A DNA stretch of 64,000 nucleotides from Bedellia somnulentella (Eukaryota; Arthropoda; Insecta; Lepidoptera; Bedelliidae), in assembly GCA_963576735.1 (NCBI GenBank), contig OY755175.1, positions 15,020,401 through 15,084,400 on the forward strand, read 5' to 3'. A model generated the notes under the pieces. It was given only the letters and a program-made list of their open reading frames with translations. It did not search any database and had not been told where the DNA came from. A program made the translations under genes and the position numbers. Shown piece by piece: positions 63,563-64,000 of the stretch; the stretch's first letter is position 1, and each line of letters starts with the position of its first letter.

Positions 63563-64000
63563 CTGTTAGAAATAATATAATTGGAAAGACAGGCCAAGTA
63601 ATCAAAAGTAACTGGTAATGTTTATTTGGATCGCACCACTACCTCTTTAAAGGAGAAGCAACTTTATTAGCCAAATTTGTATCTTCTTAATTGGTTTTGT
63701 CATAATGTATACGGCATAAATGTTAATCCTATAATATACCTACTTTTGCTTGGATTTTTGATTGATTGGTTTAAGATGAGGTAGGGTGGCCCTTGCGCAT
63801 AAGCAACTAACATAACATGAGTTACTTCTAAAATTAAGCACTGAAAACTTATGCTAAGCAACACTTGGTTATATCAGTAAAATCTATGTGAAAACTGTTA
63901 GGTCTTATGTTGTTATGGTTGAAAGACATTATTCCTAAAAAAAAAACCTATGACAAAAGTTGTTATGAAAAAAAATATAGACCCATTTATTGACTAATAA

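Overview
The window is eukaryotic nuclear DNA, most likely from a moth or butterfly. It is AT-rich and intron-rich, with GT-AG introns. It is crowded with RTE-like LINEs, SINEs ending in short tetranucleotide tails, a mariner, hAT and foldback MITEs and a Helentron-like insertion. There are no operons or bacterial signals. A 200-base run of N (31074-31273) marks a scaffold gap.

Two host genes dominate. The first is on the minus strand and spans 63562 down to 11323. I joined 32 exons by hand; every junction keeps frame and together they give 2001 codons plus a stop. The product is a DOCK-D/zizimin Cdc42 exchange factor (DOCK9/10/11; Drosophila Zir) with PH, C2/DHR1 and DHR2 regions; only the N-terminal exon(s) lie outside the window. 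The second is on the plus strand and lies entirely inside the 16.4-kb DOCK intron 27. It is a ten-exon membrane-anchored member of the histidine acid phosphatase (venom-acid-phosphatase-like) family, about 413 aa, with a start codon split by the first intron. It keeps the nucleophilic His but has lost the preceding Arg, the C-terminal His-Asp pair and the middle Arg, so it looks like a pseudoenzyme. A terminal exon of a paralogue lies at 4807-4965, so a phosphatase cluster surrounds the 3' end of the DOCK gene.

Layout: 1-4300, hAT transposase remnant split by LINE copy A, then a SINE; 4807-4965, phosphatase paralogue last exon; 7093-7240, perfect inverted repeat around a tRNA-like core; 11323-16805, DOCK exons 32-28 with a 7 x 82-bp tandem repeat; 19342-32831, the nested phosphatase with a mariner carrying a hAT MITE, foldback elements and the assembly gap; 33183-39176, DOCK exons 27-19; 39365-44745, LINE copy B broken by a Helentron-like insertion with an OTU-protease remnant; 45085-48064, DOCK exons 18-10; 48587-52612, a TIR element and a nearly intact third LINE; 53284-63562, DOCK exons 9-1.

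The most unusual pattern is recurrent partial tandem duplication of GC-rich exons. DOCK exons 9, 20, 23 and 30 and phosphatase exon 9 each have one or more fragments of their 3' half plus splice donor in the downstream intron. In three cases the copies differ from the exon mainly at synonymous sites, which neutral decay does not predict. The second theme is a LINE/SINE system: one SINE family keeps both the head and the tail of the resident LINE, and a tRNA-headed SINE shares its 3' end.
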